In this document: positions 21,146-23,279 of the stretch, one piece after another
How the letters are laid out: every line of letters starts with the position of its first letter
Position numbering within the stretch: position 1 is the first letter of the stretch
Assembly: GCA_944380695.1 (NCBI GenBank)
Contig: CALWII010000075.1
Span: forward strand, 1-23,279
Source of the DNA: an uncultured Clostridia bacterium
GTDB taxonomy: Bacteria; Bacillota; Clostridia; Christensenellales; UBA1242
Direction: 5' to 3'
Length of the DNA stretch: 23,279 nucleotides
Translations under genes and position numbers: made by a program
The notes under the pieces: generated by a model
What the model was told of the DNA's origin: nothing
Seen by the model: the letters and a program-made list of their open reading frames with translations, nothing else
Database searches by the model: none

Positions 21146-21174
21146 TTGACAGTCATTCTCGACTGTGTTAAAAT
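21146..21174 (+). promoter_or_regulatory. Promoter with an internal inverted repeat, upstream of the 325-aa gene
   Basis: -35 TTGACA (21146-21151), 17-nt spacer, -10 TAAAAT (21169-21174). The inverted repeat ACAGTC-N6-GACTGT (21149-21154 and 21161-21166) starts within the -35 box and fills most of the spacer, the position expected of a repressor operator. The predicted +1 is about 21181, giving a leader of only about 11 nt that consists of the AGGAGA ribosome binding site and spacer. Confidence 0.65.
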
Positions 21175-21191
21175 TAACATAGGAGATAAAA

Positions 21192-22169
21192 ATGAAACTC
21201 AAATACGATGCAATAAATGACAAAAATGCAAACACAAGTGAAAATCCTGATCCAAGTAGCCAAGTCAGCCGTGATTTTTTTGCAAAAATAAAATTAAAAA
21301 GAGGGTTTTTGAAAATTAGCACAAGAAAACCTTCCGAAGTTTTTATTTTTAAAAATGGTAACTCGGCTGACTTGTCTCCATTAACAATCGACCAGAGAAA
21401 CAGGGTGGATTTGATTATAAATGCTCTTTTAAAATCTGTTAACAAGTGTTATGCTTATACGGGTCTATTTAGAAGAGGGAAGCATAAACAACAACTTCTT
21501 TTAAAAGCAATCCCAGCCGGATTTCTTCAATACCGTTCGACACAAGCTCTTTTTCAATCTACAGCAAAAGGAAAAAAGTCAAAGCGCATATTAGAAGAAA
21601 AAAACAAATCTCTTGCCCTAAATATATTTAAAACAGACCATACACATTTAAAATCAATTTATAATGATTCATTTAAGCCAAACAGATTGCCATATTATAG
21701 TGCCAAAATCCCATCAACAGGGAAAGACCTTTATGTAAAAATCAAAAAAACAAAAAAAGCCTGGAGAAAAAAATATAAATTCGGCTACAAATCTGCGCAC
21801 AAGACTTTTTTGAAATTAGAAGATGACGACAAGCATTTAGTTGCATACGCTATAAATCAAAAACTAATTTCAATTATTAATGGGACCCAAAAAATTTCTC
21901 CGGAGGAGCTTGGTGATTTTCTTGAATCAATACCTTACGACTTTTTCATTTTTAAGGAATTACAAAAATCTTTTCAAACAGTAGCTTCTGATAAATTTAA
22001 GTATATTTTTAACAAAAAACTTTTTGCTTTTTACAAACAATTAAAACTCGACGGCACCTTATATGAGGCCTCCGAAAAAATCAAAGACGAGGATTGCACA
22101 ATATATTCCTCATTTGAAGAAGAGTGCGTTCACAAAAACTTAATAGACAATCCTTTGGAAAGAAAATAA
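21192..22169 (+). CDS. Hypothetical basic cytoplasmic protein, unrecognised
   Basis: A 325-aa protein with no family I can name. It has no signal peptide or transmembrane helix. It is rich in Lys, Phe and Tyr, with several basic patches: KIKLKRG (about 32-38), FRRGKHKQQ (about 93-101), AKGKKSKR (about 125-132) and KIKKTKKAWRKKYKFGYKSAHK (about 183-204). Its C-terminal third is helical in appearance and more acidic. The basic patches would suit nucleic-acid or ribosome binding, but this is only inference. ATG 21192-21194 has AGGAG 6 nt upstream and its own promoter and terminator, so it is a genuine single-gene unit. It lies directly downstream of tRNA-Asn, a place where acquired genes often sit, but no integrase or repeat of the tRNA end was found. 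Confidence 0.8.
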   Translation: MKLKYDAINDKNANTSENPDPSSQVSRDFFAKIKLKRGFLKISTRKPSEVFIFKNGNSADLSPLTIDQRNRVDLIINALLKSVNKCYAYTGLFRRGKHKQQLLLKAIPAGFLQYRSTQALFQSTAKGKKSKRILEEKNKSLALNIFKTDHTHLKSIYNDSFKPNRLPYYSAKIPSTGKDLYVKIKKTKKAWRKKYKFGYKSAHKTFLKLEDDDKHLVAYAINQKLISIINGTQKISPEELGDFLESIPYDFFIFKELQKSFQTVASDKFKYIFNKKLFAFYKQLKLDGTLYEASEKIKDEDCTIYSSFEEECVHKNLIDNPLERK

Positions 22170-22188
22170 AATTTTAGTTTTATATATA

Positions 22189-22227
22189 TGTAAAAAAGGA
22201 GCATAAAAACAGCTCCTTTTTTTTACA
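22189..22227. terminator. Bidirectional terminator between the 325-aa gene and aspS
   Basis: Stem AAAAAAGGAGC (22192-22202) / GCTCCTTTTTT (22212-22222), extendable by bases on both sides, with a 9-nt loop. It has T8 on the plus strand and an A-run giving U6 on the minus strand. It lies between the stop of the plus-strand gene (22169) and the stop of aspS (22233), so it can serve both convergent genes. Confidence 0.88.
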
Positions 22228-22232
22228 TTAAT

Positions 22233-23279
22233 TTATTTGCTTTTTTTAGAAATCTCTATTCCGCAACTTTTTAATTGTTCTTCTGTTGGAACAGATGGTG
22301 AACCCATCAATAAATCTCTTCCGTTTTTATTTAGTGGAAAGGCTATAACCTCCCTAATAGAGTCTTGTTTCATTATTGGCATCAACATTCTGTCAAACCC
22401 AAATGCACATCCGGCGTGTGGGGGTGCTCCATAATGGAATGCATTGTAAAGAGCTGGAAATTTTTGTTCCACCACTTCTTTTGAATAACCAGCAATTTCA
22501 AAGGCTTTAACCATTATTTCTGGGTCGTGATTTCTTATCGCCCCAGAAAGCATTTCATAACCATTGCAAACTAAATCATACTGATATGCAACTATATCAA
22601 AAGGATTTTTTTCTTTAAGCGCTTTTAACTCGCCTTGTGGCATTGAAAAAGGATTGTGTGCAAAGTCAGGTTTTCCTGTTTCTTCATTTTTTTCGTAAAA
22701 AGGAAAATCAACAATCCAGCACATTTCAATTTTATTCTTATCTAACAATCCAAGTCTTTCCCCCAACTCATTTCTCAATGTTCCTGCGAGTTTTATTGCT
22801 TTGTCTTTTGCATCGGCAACTATAAAGACCGCATCGTTTTCTTGTAAGTCAAAAGTATTTATAAGATTTTTCTTTTCCTGTTCATTCAACGATTTTATGA
22901 AACTTCCCGACAATTCACCGTTTAACATCTTTGCCCAAGCAAGTCCCTTTCCCTCTAAACTTATTATAAAAGTGGACAGTTCGTCAAAAAACTTGCGTGA
23001 CTTATCTCCAGCTTTTGCTTTAATAAGTTTAACAGTTTTACCTTTTAAAAAGCTTACATCAGTATTTTCAAAAAATATGCTTGCATCTTGTATTTTTAAA
23101 GGGTTTCTCAAATCTGGTTTATCAGAGCAATAGTCTTCCATTGCCTGTTTCCATTTTAAACGCTTGAATGGAGCCCTGCAAACCTCATAGCTCGAAAAAT
23201 AATCAAATATTACCGTTGCAAGTGTTTCGCAAACTTCAAAAACATCATCTTGCGTTGCAAATGACATTTCCATATCTAT
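22233..23279 (-). CDS. aspS: Aspartate--tRNA ligase, C-terminal part (5' end beyond the right edge)
   Basis: The last 348 residues of a bacterial-type class II aspartyl-tRNA synthetase (full length about 590). The frame is open to the window edge and begins at IDMEMSF, the end of class II motif 2 (normally QPEFTQ-IDMEMSF), so the internal ATG at 23273 is not the real start. The bacterial GAD insertion domain follows (around 65-205 of the visible part), then HNPFSMP, the substrate-binding segment GYEMLSGAIRNHDPE, and motif 3, GCAFGFDRM. The N-terminal anticodon-binding domain is not visible, so discriminating and non-discriminating types cannot be told apart. It ends 6 nt from a bidirectional terminator. 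Confidence 0.96.
   Translation of the reverse strand: MDMEMSFATQDDVFEVCETLATVIFDYFSSYEVCRAPFKRLKWKQAMEDYCSDKPDLRNPLKIQDASIFFENTDVSFLKGKTVKLIKAKAGDKSRKFFDELSTFIISLEGKGLAWAKMLNGELSGSFIKSLNEQEKKNLINTFDLQENDAVFIVADAKDKAIKLAGTLRNELGERLGLLDKNKIEMCWIVDFPFYEKNEETGKPDFAHNPFSMPQGELKALKEKNPFDIVAYQYDLVCNGYEMLSGAIRNHDPEIMVKAFEIAGYSKEVVEQKFPALYNAFHYGAPPHAGCAFGFDRMLMPIMKQDSIREVIAFPLNKNGRDLLMGSPSVPTEEQLKSCGIEISKKSK

Noticed and set aside
21053..21445. Minus-strand 130-aa open frame across the promoter and start of the 325-aa gene
   Set aside because: It overlaps a well-supported promoter, ribosome binding site and gene on the other strand, and its translation resembles no protein family.
20944..22230. A genomic island integrated at the 3' end of tRNA-Asn
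   Set aside because: No repeat of the tRNA 3' end was found downstream and there is no integrase or phage gene; the region holds one gene and two terminators only.
1..23279. CRISPR array, insertion sequence, riboswitch or T-box
   Set aside because: No regularly spaced direct repeats, transposase frames or recognisable riboswitch cores were seen; the leaders of gltX and aspS that might carry a T-box are either within an operon or outside the window.

Overview
The window is AT-rich bacterial DNA and most probably comes from an uncultured, spore-forming Bacillota, likely a gut-type Clostridia lineage (inference). The grounds are a yabP-yabQ sporulation pair next to a divIC-like gene, strong GGAGG-type ribosome binding sites, sigma-A promoters with extended -10 boxes, and a GltX N-terminus of the long type I associate with Clostridia. 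Both window edges cut genes: gltX on the left and aspS on the right, each on the minus strand.

Layout. (1) 1-3835: a minus-strand operon, typA -> 88-aa two-helix membrane protein -> dnaB -> gltX, with tight spacing and a clear promoter ahead of typA. (2) 3901-5957: a two-gene minus-strand operon of a short-chain dehydrogenase and a serine-palmitoyltransferase-like PLP enzyme, with its own promoter and a terminator that contains the last stop codon. This pair could make a sphingoid-base-like long-chain amino alcohol. (3) 6001-18285: two related terminator hairpins, a 300-aa lipoprotein with an extra C-terminal transmembrane helix, and a single 11.2-kb gene for a giant (3734 aa) secreted lipoprotein. 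The giant protein has many beta-sandwich (fibronectin-III/Ig-like) modules and a GLUG-like beta-helix C-terminus. The two surface proteins are co-directional, 28 nt apart, and fill almost half of the window. (4) 18447-20810: a RluA-type pseudouridine synthase (minus), then divergently yabP, yabQ and a very short divIC/ftsB-like gene (plus), converging with a CvpA-family membrane protein (minus). (5) 20818-21054: a consensus promoter, a highly structured ~90-nt leader or small RNA, tRNA-Asn(GUU) and a strong terminator. (6) 21146-22227: a promoter with an inverted repeat between its boxes, an unrecognised basic 325-aa protein, and a terminator shared with aspS.

The least ordinary parts are the giant lipoprotein and its doubly anchored neighbour, the SPT-like/SDR lipid pair in a sporulating organism, the structured RNA ahead of tRNA-Asn whose first hairpin starts at the predicted transcription start and displays a C-rich loop complementary to Shine-Dalgarno sequences, and two genes whose GTG codon falls on the predicted transcription start (possible leaderless mRNAs). 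No intergenic stretch exceeds 300 bases; the longest, 18250-18446, is very AT-rich and holds only a predicted promoter. No CRISPR array, insertion sequence or phage gene was seen.
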